Shown here piece after piece: positions 16,056 through 27,578 of a stretch of 64,000 nucleotides of DNA. The stretch comes from Diphasiastrum complanatum. Its lineage: Eukaryota; Streptophyta; Lycopodiopsida; Lycopodiales; Lycopodiaceae. The DNA lies in assembly GCA_029204225.1 (NCBI GenBank), contig CM055099.1, positions 66,181,852 through 66,245,851 on the forward strand, in the 5' to 3' direction. Numbering within the stretch: the stretch's first letter is position 1; the number at the start of each line of letters is the position of its first letter. The notes beneath the pieces are model-generated. The model made no database searches, was not told the origin of the DNA, and saw only the letters and a list, made by a program, of their open reading frames with translations. The position numbers and the translations under genes are program-made.

Positions 16056-16303
16056 GTATGTAGTGAACAGATTTAGCTAGTTTCAAGTACACATTTCCAT
16101 GTAAAGAGCCAATCACCACAAGGAGGCTTGGAATATGAAGTCCATATCTTCCATTTTGAATGAAGGCTATCATTTTATGACATGTAGTGAATAGATTTAG
16201 CTAGCTTCAAGTACACATTTTCATGTAAAGAGCCACTCACCACAAGGAGGCTTGGAATATGAAGTCCATATCTTCCATATGAATGGAGTCTATCATATTC
16301 TGA
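16056..16303. repeat. Two-copy tandem duplication, about 125 bp
   Basis: The segment beginning gtagtgaacagatttagctag at about 16059 recurs at about 16184 with roughly 90 percent identity. It includes the shared words accacaaggaggcttggaat and gaagtccatatcttccat. Neither copy has a known coding match. Confidence 0.85.
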
Positions 16304-16548
16304 CAGGCGCCTTCATGATAAGATACTTGTTCATTGTGCTTTTTAAATGAAATATAAAGAGACCTAAATTATTAACTTATTTAGAGAGGCTTTCAAATGA
16401 AGTTTGACCTATTCCTTCAACTTTTCAGTTCAAAGAGTAGCATATATTGGAGTTTGGCTAGCATTAGAAAACTTTTTTACCTTTGAAAGGCAAACATGCC
16501 CTTGACGGGGATTTGCAACTTGCAAATTCAAGCCTAACTACAACCAAG

Positions 16549-16551
<3 letters not shown>

Positions 16552-16622
<71 letters not shown>
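16552..16622. repeat. (AG)n microsatellite
   Basis: About 70 bp of uninterrupted AG. Confidence 0.97.
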
Positions 16623-16624
<2 letters not shown>

Positions 16625-16949
16625 CTTACATGCTGAGGAGTCTTTTTATGAGCCCTATGTCAGTGACATGTTGGTGCAGGTTGTGGGCCACTCACATTCT
16701 GAAAAATGACACATGGGTTTATTATTTGTTCCATAATTTTGTTTGAAATAAACTTGAACTCCTTATATCCGGTTGAGAAAGTTAACTTATTAGCTCAAAA
16801 ATGATTTAGAACATGATCTAAATTTGGTCTTATATATGATGAGATCAAGCACATACAAGTGGTGAGAAACATTCAATCAAAAGTAGGGTTTCAAAGCTAA
16901 AAATTGAGTGGAAAATGGTAGAAAGGCCCTAGTTGAAAAAAAACATAGT

Positions 16950-16953
<4 letters not shown>

Positions 16954-17026
<73 letters not shown>
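16954..17026. repeat. (AG)n microsatellite
   Basis: About 73 bp of uninterrupted AG, roughly 330 bp after the previous AG tract and about 640 bp upstream of the MCU TATA box. Confidence 0.97.
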
Positions 17027-17028
<2 letters not shown>

Positions 17029-17240
17029 GTTTAACATAGAATTATGGAGATAAAAAATCAAATGACAATTCTAATATAATATAAGAGTGTCATGTCATGT
17101 CAGCTTTTAATATCAGTGTTATTTTTTTCTCTCAAATGTCCTCAACTATGTACTAGACTCGAACCCGTGCACTCAAACATCTATGTTTTGCAAACCTTGA
17201 CCTCATGGATTGTGTTCGCATTTGTGTGGTGAACCTCCTC

Positions 17241-17352
17241 TGCACAAAACAAAACAAAATGGCAAAGAATAATAATAAAAAGAAGGCCCGAGGATGAAAT
17301 AGGCATGCACAAAACATAACAAATTGGCAAAGAATAATAATAAGAAGAAGGC
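17241..17352. repeat. Direct duplication in the MCU upstream region
   Basis: A 45-bp segment starting gcacaaaacaaaacaaaatgg at about 17241 recurs at 17308 with few changes, a 67-bp period. It adjoins the fold-back repeat that follows. Confidence 0.8.
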
Positions 17353-17367
17353 GTAAAAGGCATTGGG

Positions 17368-17477
17368 TTTAAATGTAGGTGCCCCGTCCAACGGTGCAAG
17401 TTAAGTGAGAGAGTGTTGATGACACTCTCTCACTTAACCCTGACCTTGGGATTTGGGATGGGCACCTGACATTTAAA
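17368..17477. repeat. Fold-back (MITE-like) palindrome upstream of MCU
   Basis: The centre is a perfect 17-bp inverted repeat: GTTAAGTGAGAGAGTGT at 17400-17416, a 5-base loop, and its complement at 17422-17438. Outer arms also pair: tttaaatgtaggtgcccc (17368 on) against the complement of gggcacctgacatttaaa (about 17460-17477). This makes an imperfect palindrome of about 110 bp, about 190 bp upstream of the TATA box. It could be a fold-back MITE or a small-RNA hairpin source. Confidence 0.75.
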
Positions 17478-17625
17478 GCATGTGCCTGATGTACTAAAAG
17501 TCAAGAAAAAAAAATAGTAGTATTGGTGTAGAAAAAAGAGAGAACAAACAAAAATGGTAAAGAAGAAGAAGAAGAAAGAATAGAAGGAAAACATAAAAAC
17601 ACGTCGTTTGTATTTCCAAAACCCG

Positions 17626-17670
17626 CCCCCCCCCCCCCCCGCGCACCCCCTCTCACTCACACTATATATA
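17626..17670 (+). promoter_or_regulatory. MCU core promoter: C-tract and TATA box
   Basis: A run of 15 C (17626-17640) is followed by another C-rich patch and then ctatatata at 17662-17670. A start site about 30 bp downstream would fall near 17692-17696, giving a leader of roughly 80 nt before the ATG at 17778. The C-tract could form an i-motif/G-quadruplex pair; that is inference. Confidence 0.6.
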
Positions 17671-17777
17671 CTGTGCTCTCCTCCGTTGCGATCATGCCAT
17701 GGCTTGCGTTTCCTCCTCCCTCCCTCGCCTCTCTCCTCCTCCCTCCCTCTCCTCTTCGACCCCGTCTTGCCTCGGCT

Positions 17778-18233
17778 ATGGCAGCCAGACGAGCCTTCCT
17801 GCGCTCTATCACTTCCAAATTACCAATCACCTCCTCCTCTGGAACTCGCAATTGGCTCACTCCTGCTTTGGGCTCCCATCACAGGCCTGATGCTTATGAT
17901 CAGCGAGACCGCTTCGGAAGATCGAGTAGAGTCGGTGATAGAGTGGGGCAGCTGCAGCAATGGAAGGGGCAGCAGATCCGGGAGTATCAGGACTGTGGGC
18001 TGCAGGTGGATGAGGCTCGCAGGTTGCTGAAGCAGGTGAATATGGAGTCGCTGAGGAAGCAGCTTCATGCCAACGGGCATAAGGAGTTTGTTACCTATGA
18101 GGATTTGGTCCATCTTTGCCGGCAGACGGGCGTGGCTGCCTCGGAGGAGGCTGCGGAGCGATTTGTTCAAGCCTTGGATGAGGCCGGAGTTGTCCTTATC
18201 TTTCGTGGCAAAGTGTTCCTTCATCCCGAGGAG
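17778..18233 (+). CDS. MCU: Mitochondrial calcium uniporter, exon 1
   Basis: The product is the pore subunit of the inner-mitochondrial-membrane calcium channel. The chosen start, MAARRAFLRSITSK, is Arg/Ser-rich and free of acidic residues, as expected of a mitochondrial presequence. An in-frame ATG at 17694 sits at the predicted start of transcription and is less likely. Residues 1-152 hold the presequence and matrix N-terminal domain, including YEDLVHLCRQTGVA, EEAAERFVQALDEAGVV and the conserved FRGKVFLHPEE end. The exon closes in phase 0 at GAG|gtaata (18233/18234). Joined to the exon at 39856 it gives about 305 residues, near the usual plant length. The gene call rests on both exons, and the coding sequence is open throughout. 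Antisense frames here are shadows. Confidence 0.9.
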
Positions 18234-18341
18234 GTAATACTGCCATACTTACGCCTTCAAGATCCTTTTTTAACTGTTCTGTTCATCGGCTGCGAGAAAA
18301 TTCCTGTTGGGTTATGATTGATTGGTTTGATTTCTTTTGCA

Positions 18342-18351
<10 letters not shown>

Positions 18352-18398
<47 letters not shown>

Positions 18399-18410
18399 TA
18401 TAGATATATA
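18352..18410. repeat. (CT)n(TA)n microsatellite
   Basis: Short CT tract followed by about 36 bp of TA and an interrupted TAGATA tail, about 120 bp inside the MCU intron. Confidence 0.95.
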
Positions 18411-18599
18411 CACAACCCACCCTCTGTCAGAAAGGCACTGCCCGACGGTGTTATAACCTGTCGTCTATCATGCATACATCCATTCATTGCTGCCTACTGT
18501 GTATATGTATATATATGAGGCAAGCGACCCTCTGTCTGAACAGCACTTCTTCAGGCTGCTGTATGTGTGACCTGTCGTCCGCCATGCATCCATCTATTG

Positions 18600-18840
18600 T
18601 GATTCCACCAGTGTTGTCATCTATAGTCGAGCCATCAGATGTCCATACAAATGACTCCAATTTGCGATATGTTCCCATCCATTTGCATTCATCAGCACAG
18701 AAGTGCTGCCATCATACTCATGCCATCAGATGTCCAAGGCATCCATCTGCATTCATCAGCACAGAAGTGCTGTCGTCTATACTTATGCCATCAGATGTCC
18801 AATGCATACATCCATATGCATTCATTAGCATACAGAAGTC
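18600..18840. repeat. Minisatellite with CATCAGATGTCC unit, about 68 bp
   Basis: The block gcattcatcagcacagaagtg followed by tatgccatcagatgtcc is repeated from about 18685 with a period near 66-70 bp. A degenerate copy lies before it and a partial copy (cattcattagcatacagaag) ends the run. A related pair with cctgtcgtc and catgcatccat lies at 18460-18600. Confidence 0.75.
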
Positions 18841-19215
18841 GCTTTTAGGGATCCACTCCGTTTTACAAACCTTCTTCAAGTTTGAGGAATAAGGCAGAGA
18901 TTGATGTATGTGACGGATTAACTCAAATCACTAATTGCTGCTTCAAAACATAACTGAAAGGTGAACGTGATGGGAGAATAGCATACGAATTGTAAACTGA
19001 AGGAAGTTTTAGAGTTTAAAAACACGAGGCCTAAAAGGAGATCAGCCGAAAGCTTTTGCTGAGGAAGAGTACGGATTGCACAATTCACATAAGTTATAAC
19101 TTATGATAAAGTGAATATACTTCATATCTGAAGAGCAGAGCTCTTGTTTTAGTTTGATCTTGAAACCATCAACAAAGCTTTGTGAAAAAAGGTAGTTCTT
19201 AGACAACCATGTGGA

Positions 19216-19491
19216 CATAGAATTAATGAACCGTTAACGATTCAGTATGGTTCTCAGAACCGTACTGTGAACTGTACGGTTCACAATTTCTTTTGGGGGG
19301 AACCGTGTGAACCGTGGCATAATTAATTAATTTTTTTTTTGTCCCATGTCCAAAATGAGCTATGAGGGGTTTTGGGGGCAAAATTAGAATAATTAATCAA
19401 TCAATCAATTAATTAATTTTTTAGATGAACCATGGTACAGTTCCTGCCACGGCTCCTAGAACCCACGGTTATGGGAACCATGGCTTCTATG
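19216..19491. mobile_element. hAT-like MITE, 276 bp, with 8-bp TSD
   Basis: An 8-bp direct repeat CATGTGGA (19208-19215 and 19492-19499) flanks a 276-bp insert. The insert starts CATAGAA and ends TTCTATG, a 7-bp perfect terminal inverted repeat of the CA...TG type. Subterminal regions are rich in AACCGT/ACGGTT words on both strands (GAACCGTTAACG, AGAACCGTACTG, TGTACGGTTCAC, GAACCGTGTGAACCGTGG). There is no coding sequence. An 8-bp duplication with short terminal repeats and subterminal motifs is the hAT signature, so this is a non-autonomous copy in the MCU intron. Confidence 0.8.
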
Positions 19492-19788
19492 CATGTGGAC
19501 TATCTCTTTTGGACTTAAGCAAGTATTACCACAAAATTAGGGTTTTGAGTCCTCTCATTTTGATCCTAGCTGAACTTTTTTCCTCTAATTAACGATATTA
19601 CCATTACTGAAAGAAGCCATATGTTTGATGATATTACCATCACTGAATGAAGCCATCAAGTTGTGAGGATTACAAGGAGTGGGAGATTGGGATAACTAGT
19701 CCCAGTGCTCACATTGGACATTGATAATGTAAAACATGTAAAGGATATCTAATGAAAATGGAAAGACCCACTTGCATCCAATGGCCTT

Positions 19789-21510
19789 TTAACCTGTAGG
19801 TAATTGAACAAGTCTCCAAGTCTTGTTCTTCATGATTGAGTCGTACTCCTCATCCATATCTTTCCTCCAAATATCCTCTTTTTCAGCCTCTCTGAAAGTA
19901 GATAGATCCTTGGTTTCTAATACTGTGGCCATATATGCAAAATGTACCCTATTCTTCAGAAGATAGATCCATGTCGTCCTAGAATAGTCATCCACAAACA
20001 CCATAAAGTAACTTGCTCCCCCATAAGATTGAGTCCTCATAGGACCACACAAATATGTATGAACAAGTTCTAGAACATTTTTCGCCCTGAATGTACTAGG
20101 CAAAAATTTCTTCATATAATGCTTGCCTAAGACACAGCCTTCACAAACCTTGTGATCAGAAACAACTTGAGGTAAACCTGTAACCATTTTAAATTTCCTC
20201 AAGACTTGTAGACTTTTGTAATTCAGATGTCCATACCTCTCGTGCCATAACTTACTCAATGATCCAGTATCCGCAACACTTGCATGATGATCCATCACCT
20301 GAGCTTGAAGTTTATACAACCGCCCTGCAAGTATGCCCTTAGCTACTACTTCATTATTTTTCCTCTTGATGAGACACCGTTGTTCATCAAACTGCACCAC
20401 CATGTGTTGCTTTGCAATAGCTGATACTGATAGTAAGTTTTTCTTGATTCCCGGTACATAAAGCACATCCTTTATGTTTCCAATCTTCCCTGACTCCCTT
20501 TATATCATATGTGTAGTTGTCCCCCAACTTCACATTTGACCCATCATCTAATTTTTGAAAATTAGATAGCCAGTCTCGCCTAGGTGTCATGTGCTTCGAA
20601 GCTCCTGAATCAATAAACCAAAAGTCATCTTCCTTCGAGAAGCCACCACCAGAAGATGTCGATGCCAAAAACAACTCATAGTCTTTAAGATCCAAAGCAC
20701 TCAATTTTGCATTAGATGTTTCTTCTTCTTCAGCAAAATTCCCGTCCTGTTTTTTCTTGAATTTGTTGTGCCAGCACTCCTTTGCATAATGTTCTGATTT
20801 TCCGCAAATAAAGCAGTTTCCTTTTCGAACCACTTTTTTTCCATCTTCTGATCGATTCGATTGATTCTCCTCCATATCTTGCTGCTGCTTCTTCTTCTTC
20901 TTCCCTTTGCCACCCTTCTTGGAACTTTGCTCTTGCTTCTTTGCCAGGAATGCCGGTTCCTTGAAATTGTCTCTGTTGACAATATTCTGTCGTCTCATTT
21001 CTTCCTGTAGTAAGATAGCATTTAGCTCATCGAAAGAAGGTCTCGTTTCTCTTAACGATAGCATCATTACAAAGTTCGATAGGCCAAAGGTAGACTATTA
21101 AGCACTATGGATACCAATACTGAATCTTGAACACTTTCTCCAACTGCAATAAGTTGCCCTCTCAGATCTTTCACTCGAGTAAAGTAGTCCGTTACTGATT
21201 CACCTGTACCCATCTTCAACGTGTGAAGCTTATTAGTCAAGAACAAGATCCGTGACTGATTTACCGTCTCATACAAGTTCTTAAGTATATCCCAAGCCTC
21301 CTTGGGTCCAGCAGTGATATGAGGTATAATCATATCTCTAATTGATAAGTTGATGATATGATGAGCTTTTCTTTTACGTCTCTGATACTCCCGCAACTCT
21401 TTGTCAGTGGTAGGAGGTATCTCGACACCTGTGACGATCTCCCAATATTCTCTATCTTGGAGAATATTTTGCATCTTTTTAATGGTGTTGGGAAGAAATT
21501 TCAGCATATT
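19789..21510 (-). pseudogene. Copia gag-protease-pre-integrase with deleted integrase core (element C)
   Basis: Read on the minus strand, UBN2 gag starts at 21507 (REYWEIVTGVEIPP, AWDILKNLYETVNQSR, VSIVLNSLPLAYRTL). It is followed by a zinc knuckle CFICGKSEHYAKEC, the intact protease site FWFIDSGASKHMTP, pre-integrase (LWHERYGHLNYKSL, CEGCVLGKHYMKKF) and the integrase start YLCGPMRTQSYGGASYFMVFVDDYSRTTWIYLL. The frame then jumps to the segment just before RT (KDMDEEYDSIMKNKTWRLVQLP) and ends. Most of integrase is therefore missing although the frame stays open. Minor frameshifts lie near 21067 and 20470. RT, RNase H and both LTRs are absent. Confidence 0.88.
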
Positions 21511-24100
21511 GTAAGCTTAATTCTATAAAGAGATTATTCAATTTTATTTTCAGTTTTGCTGCATAATTAACTTATAACACAACTAAGGATTTCGATTGAT
21601 TTGCAAATCGTAGTTAGTTTTATAGGTCATACATTTTTTACTTTGAGGGTGGTTATGCAAGGATCTATAGCGCACAGGTGAGCACTAATTTGATTTCATA
21701 AGACATGATCTATTTGCTGTAGGGCAGGTGCTTTTGAAGAGTTGCTCAGGTGTGTAAATAGATCAGGATTCAGGATGCGCAATCTGCTTGCAGCATGGCA
21801 GTCTTTGTCAAAGACTTGCTCATGGGAGCTGATAGATGGCATAGGGAATGGCCGCCATTTGTGATTCATGCAAGAGCTCTAGCTCGAGCTGTCAGCGGCT
21901 TGTTGACGAGAACAAGGAAATGGATGTCTCGTTGTTAAAGCGGCTTTTTTTAATTAACTACTCTATGTGTTTAAAGGGAGGGGGAAGATGAATTTTCGAA
22001 CAAATTATTTGAACAAATTTTGCATGTTTATTTGGCAATTCTTTCACATTTTATTTCGAATTTTTTACCTCAAAAAATGCATTAATATAGGTACTGGAAT
22101 GCAGTAACTAGATTTTGCATTTGCCAAATGTGTACATGACGGCCAAATAACAAATTTGTTAACTAATCTTCGATATGGAGTAATCATCAAACTTGGATAT
22201 GGACGTAGACCCTAGTGATTATTGCCATTAACAACTAGTTATTTATGTTTCCTCAGTAGCATCCTTGCATTGGAGACATAGTAGTCTCAAAATTCACAAG
22301 TTTTGTGACCTATGCATATTTTTTATTACGTCGCCTGAAGGGCAATCCATTTATGGCTTTGTTGGCGACTATCAAAAGTATGATAAGAGGAAAGGACAAC
22401 AATGCGAATACCATTATCCGTTTGATAAGATATTTGCTTGTATACTAAAGCCTCTTGGAGTATATGCTAAAGGTCAGTTGACCTGGATTGAATAGGAGTG
22501 TAAGAAAAATGAGCAAAAGTCATTTTAGCATACACTGAATTTCAATCGGCAATAGACTAAGCTCATAAATCCATTAGAAACCGAAATAACAAACTTGATT
22601 TGGGAAAAATGAATTTATCATAGAACTCTTAGGTTGAATAGAATGCTTATTTGCAATCTAATGTTGATTAGTATTGCACGAATAAATTAATCCATTAATA
22701 GGAAACTTCTACTAGAATCATTTTAATCAATTTTGTCCTTGATCGAATAACTTCCATTCTAAGTTGGTCATCTTAAAGGGTATTGGGTCGAGAAATGACT
22801 GAATAGATTAGAAAAAGGAGGGAAGTGAATACGAGTTGGAATTTGAGTTATGAGGATAGAATTTGGAGGAACTCCCGAAAACCTGACAAAGTGCATTCGA
22901 CATAAAGACTGGAAACTTTACATGAATCATTTCACAAATTGGGATATTTCATGGAGATCCCTAATCTGGCAATTCATTTGAATAACACAAAATTCATTCT
23001 TATAAAAAATCTTTTACAACCATGTAATATGGCAATTAATAATTCCATGTTTGGGCAAAATGAACCATGAATAAAGGGTGAGCAGTAATTCTAATCACAT
23101 TCCTAGCAGTTAGTAAGAAGAAGCTTATCTCTTGAGTCGGGAGACTTTGGTTGGTAAGGGATATAGATAGCTTATTATTGATAGCTTGGAAGTTTAATTT
23201 TGAAGAAAAATTCCAAAAGGATTTTTCCAATTATGTGTATCATGTTGCCTTTCTATTACATTTATGGATTTTGGATCCATGAGTGGCTATAGTACATTAA
23301 AGAGAGAGTTTTTCTAGGAATCTGGTTGTAAAGACATGTTTCTACATGCTCTATAAGTGGGATAGGGCATCCCGGATGGATTTTTGTGCGGCTAGAAATG
23401 TACTGATCATGAATCCGGTTGATTTGTATCAGGACTAGAAAGTTCTATTACAAGAAGTGGTTTGCTGGATCTAGTCTCATATTCCTTGTTGATTGAGTTA
23501 ATCAACTTGATCTTAGTGTGAACTAGGATCCGTGAGAGGTTGATGGAAGGAAAGAAATTTCGTGTTAACAAAAGAAAAAATTTGATTGTCAAGTCCTATT
23601 CAACTAGGGTTAACCAGGGACATGGCATACTTTCCTCTTCATTTTTATCATCATAATGGGAATTTAGCACTCTTGAGAAATAATACTCTCTTAGAGTTAA
23701 TTGAGTTATAGGGTTCTCAATTAAGTAAATGTGCTTTTTCAAACTTGGTTTTTTCAGAATGGAAATGTTCTTGCAAGTGGTCTTGAGAACCCCCAAAAAC
23801 GGTATAATTGTTATTCTTGTCACGAACAAAAAAAAGTCTCTTTTTTTTATGTATTTTGAAAAAAAACTTTACGCATGCGTAATGCCTTTTTGTTGACACC
23901 CATAAAAGGAGGTCATTTTTTGAAGTATCTTAGGGAATATTCCAAATGTTTCCCTACCTGGAAAAATTACCCATTCAATAGGAAATTATGTTTTTTACAT
24001 GAGAAAGTTGAATGGCTGCGAGTGATTAACATGAAACAATGGCCCATGCTATGGCATTCAAGCCTTTTGTGGTACTAGAAAATGAAAAGCTGATATGCTA
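21511..24100. other. No recognisable gene
   Basis: AT-rich intron sequence. A 76-residue + frame at 22265-22495 and short minus frames around 23.0-23.9 kb show no motif I can name. The last part leads into the gypsy 3' end. Confidence 0.5.
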
Positions 24101-24189
24101 GGGATTGTCGTGACACCTATCAAGAGACATGGAAAAGATCGGACCTATCAGAGGAGTCATAAAGTTTGACCCGATTTGAACCCAATATG

Positions 24190-24345
24190 ATCTTGGATAC
24201 AAGAACTAAATGATTACGTAATTGTATAGTTATCAAGCATCTGGTTAGATGGAAAGGTCATATAGATGATGACCCCTCTTGGGAACAGGGGATAGCATTA
24301 GAAAGAACTTCCCTAACTTTAAGTTTTGAGGACGAAACTTACTTA
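24190..24345 (+). pseudogene. Ty3/gypsy chromodomain-like polyprotein tail (element D)
   Basis: The + strand reads IVIKHLVRWKGHIDDDPSWE, then a stretch ending FEDETYLKGE. This matches the chromodomain end of chromovirus-type gypsy integrases (VKW, then DATWE, then FEDE-x-GE). The conserved aromatic and WE residues are visible. Upstream, no clear integrase core remains and stops are present. The tail runs directly into a polypurine tract and LTR start. Confidence 0.75.
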
Positions 24346-24357
24346 AAAGGGGAAGTA

Positions 24358-24970
24358 TGTCATGCCCACGATTGGTCTATTGACCTCAGATCTATGTCCG
24401 TCAAAAGGCACAATCAATCATGATTTTGAGGGGTGGTTGGGGCGCTCATGATATTAAGTCATGAAAATGTGTTGAGGCCTAAAATCCAATGGTGAATTTA
24501 TATGGATCTAGCAGTGACTCATTGGTCAATGGCAAATGTGACCTAGTTAGGCTGTTGTTGTGTCCCAATTCACTCCTAGTTGGGGTAGAACCTTGGAGGG
24601 TATAATATACCCATATGTCCCTCCAAGAAGTAAGCTTGATCTAGGAGTAGTAGCTACATGTTGCTGGATTGGCATACCTCCTATATGGTGAGTTCTTGCT
24701 AGTGGTGCATAGCTTGGGAGATAGATTTGATTGATCTCAGTTTGGTTGGGTTGGTTTGATCCACCATTTGTTCCCTATGTGTCTTTGGAACCAGCATCCT
24801 AGTTTGTTGATCTTCGTGGTCTTGAGAGGTTGTTTATCTTCACATTTGCTCCATGGGACTTGGAAGTTTATTTCCACTTATCAGTGGACCTTATTTAGGC
24901 TTATACATGATTTCAAGCACTTTGGTTGTTATTATTTTGATTGTTATGGGACCAGGTTCTTCTATTAACA
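24358..24970 (+). mobile_element. 3' LTR of gypsy element D (end approximate)
   Basis: A polypurine tract aaaaggggaagta (24345-24357) precedes TGTCATGCCCACG at 24358. The end is placed at TATTAACA near 24970 because a new duplicated block starts soon after. No second copy is available here to fix the end. Confidence 0.55.
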
Positions 24971-24999
24971 ATTTCTTGTGGGCTAGTTGTAGAGGAAGA

Positions 25000-25515
25000 C
25001 ATCCTTGGGATGGTACCCACGAACAAGATTTGTGGAAGGGCTATGGATTTGAGGCAAAGAGGGCTTTTGCTGATAGAGTGACAGTTCCTCCTCCAAACTT
25101 GTTTGCCATCTAAAAGCAGGGGCTGTACCAATATGACAAACAAAGACCTCATTTTCCAACTCCATAGATGAATCTTTCTACATTTGTTTTGCATTGCAAA
25201 GAGGACTTCAAATCCCTGAGAACTATCTTGTCTACACATGTATGACATTTTTCTAAAAGCATCCTTGGGATGGTACTCATGAACAAGATTCGTGGAAGGG
25301 CTATGGATTTGAGGCAAAGAGGGTTTTTGCTGATAGAGTGACATTTCCTCCTCCAAACTTGTTTGCCATCTAAAAGCAGGGGCTGTACCAATATGACAAA
25401 CAAAGACCTCATTTTCCAACTCTATAGATGAATCTTTCTACATTTGTTTTGCAATCAAAGAGGACTTTTAATCCCTTAGAACTATCTTGTCTACACATCT
25501 ATGACATTTGTAATT
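25000..25515. repeat. Two-copy tandem duplication, 260 bp
   Basis: The block starting catccttgggatggtac at 25000 recurs at 25260 with only scattered differences across some 250 bp. It includes gacaaacaaagacctcatt and gatgaatctttctacattt. The minus strand is open through much of both copies, but I do not recognise the protein. The second copy drifts near 25450-25515. Confidence 0.9.
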
Positions 25516-26280
25516 GGCTTCAAACTCTAGATCAAGGTGTTGTAGGAAAGTATTGCTTCTATTATATACTCTCCAAATGTGGCATTCCCTTATTTGTCTC
25601 TTGCGGACTATACTTTTGGTTTTGTTCGCTTGTATTGTATTGTGATGTTTGAGAATTTACAAAAGTTTCCAAATGTATTGAAGTGTCTCCATAGATTTGC
25701 CTTGTGTTGACTACAATAGAATAGCGTAGATGAGTAGCAACATTGCACAACCTGCTACTTACATTGCCATGTGCCTCTCCTCCATATTACACAATCCATA
25801 TGTCTAATTCATCGACTAAAAGATTGAAGTGGGTTGGGGAAAATGGGAAGTCTTGTTTTATCCCTATAGCACTTGAAAAGTATTTCTTTTAGCCAATACG
25901 GATCCATCCACAAGAGGTCTTACCAATTTGATCATGACTTTCTCATAAAACTTAAGTATTAGTCATTCTATCCCATGGTTTTTTTCTTGGGACTCTATCA
26001 TAATCTTTTTTGAAGTTTGCAAAACAACAATGAAGAACATCACCTTTTCCTTGTGCACATTGCTCTCATGGCTACAAGAAGATCTTAGAATGTCTAGAAC
26101 CAACATGAGATGGTGATCTTGCCTTGTTTGCCTCTCCCATTTGGCAATTTTCCCTTCTATTGATGGAATTAAACAACTTGGCCAACATGGTGCTTACTTT
26201 CATTGTTTGGTGATTCTATGCATCTTGTTGTTATAAATTAGAGAACATAGTATTACAATCTCATTAGATTTTTTTATGAA
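25516..26280. other. No recognisable gene
   Basis: Short frames only; nothing conserved seen between the duplicated block and the next gypsy fragment. Confidence 0.45.
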
Positions 26281-27578
26281 CTGAATGACAGATATTGCCA
26301 TCAATCGAAGTCCCAAAAGAACAACGAGCATTCACAAAGCAATCTCCAATTAAGAAAATTCTATGAGAGACTGATAAGGCAAGCAACCAAGGCACCAGTG
26401 GGACAACAACATTTCAAAGATGAAGTGATGCTGGCCCATCAGCCAATCGTGGTAGTAGCTCATCAACTCACCAACCATTGGCAGTTAGTCCATTCATTGC
26501 TTCAATTGCTAGCAACAAGGACACCCATGGTGATCATGCTCATAACCACTCAATAAGCAAGTCATGGCTACTACTGAAGTAGTCGATCTTATGGAAAGGG
26601 AGGCATCTGATCAAGGGGGCTATGAACATGAAGAGGAAGCGAAACCAGAAGAGGACTTGACGAAGTCACATCTAGACAGCCTGCAATAAATAGGGGCTTT
26701 GGTAGTTTGCAAACAATATTTGATGGTGAGTTTGGCAATATAGCCTAAGTTATTGTACTTGAAAGGATCCATTCAAGGTAAAGTCACCCACTTCATGGTG
26801 GACCTAGAAGCCTCTCACAACTACCTATCACAAAGCTTGGCAGATGAGTTGATTATACGATGTGAAGAGAGTGCAACAACCATCAGTTTGGAGATGGCAA
26901 AAGGAACAATGACAACTTGTAGATTGGTGACTAACTTGCCAGTCTCATCAGGGCCTTGGAAGAATTGGTTGACATTCTGGATTTGAATTGGTTCAACAAG
27001 CACGTGGTTGTCTTCTTAGCAAAGGGAGCCAATCTAGTGGTCGTGTATAAATGGAAAGAAAACTTGCACCTTTAGAGCAATGCCAGAGGCGATCGATTAG
27101 AAGAGGAAAAAGACAGTAGAACGTAAGCTTGCAAATTGCAATCTGTATGAATCTCATACACCTCTTTGAAGGAGGGAAATAGGTAGAAGCAAATCAAGTA
27201 GCAACACATCATATGGAACCAAAGGATGCAGATGTTGAACTCCTTCCAAGTTCGACATCAAAAGGAGATTTAAGTGTGAATCTCGAGCTCAAGGAGCTCA
27301 ATCAGAGCGACAATGCATGATCTAGGTCCACGTCTTAGAAAATCATAAGCAACTTGTAGCTTTATATAGGTTTTACATAAGTGAATTTGATTCATGCTTT
27401 TCCTATGCTAATAAATCAAATGTACACATTTTTTTTTTCTATGCCAGTGAAAATTGAACATGCCATCTTATTTTATGTACTTAAGTCAATACGGTCGATC
27501 AATGGGGCCTGCAGCATGCAGCTTAATCTAGTTTGTCCCTAATGAGAACATCAACTTTCTCAAAGGAGGAGAGGGGAT
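26281..27578 (+). pseudogene. Degenerate Ty3/gypsy gag-protease remnant (element E)
   Basis: Near 26744-26990 the + strand reads LYLKGSIQGKVTHFMVDLEASHNYLSQSLADEL, an aspartic-protease core of gypsy type. The usual DSGAT/S reads DLEAS, keeping the Asp but losing the SG. Upstream sequence from about 26280 is Ser/Gln/His-rich with stops, as in a decayed gag linker. Downstream to 27578 it is stop-ridden and ends at a polypurine tract (aaaggaggagagggga). RT and integrase are missing. Confidence 0.65.

Noticed and set aside
17694-17777. Upstream in-frame start of MCU at 17694
   Set aside because: It lies about 30 bp after the TATA box, at the expected transcription start. The ATG at 17778 begins a typical mitochondrial presequence.
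17820-18224. 134-codon minus-strand frame opposite MCU exon 1
   Set aside because: It is an antisense shadow of the well-supported exon.
24357-25515. Duplicated blocks at 25000 and 25260 as the two LTRs of one element
   Set aside because: They are directly adjacent with no internal region and do not start TG or end CA.
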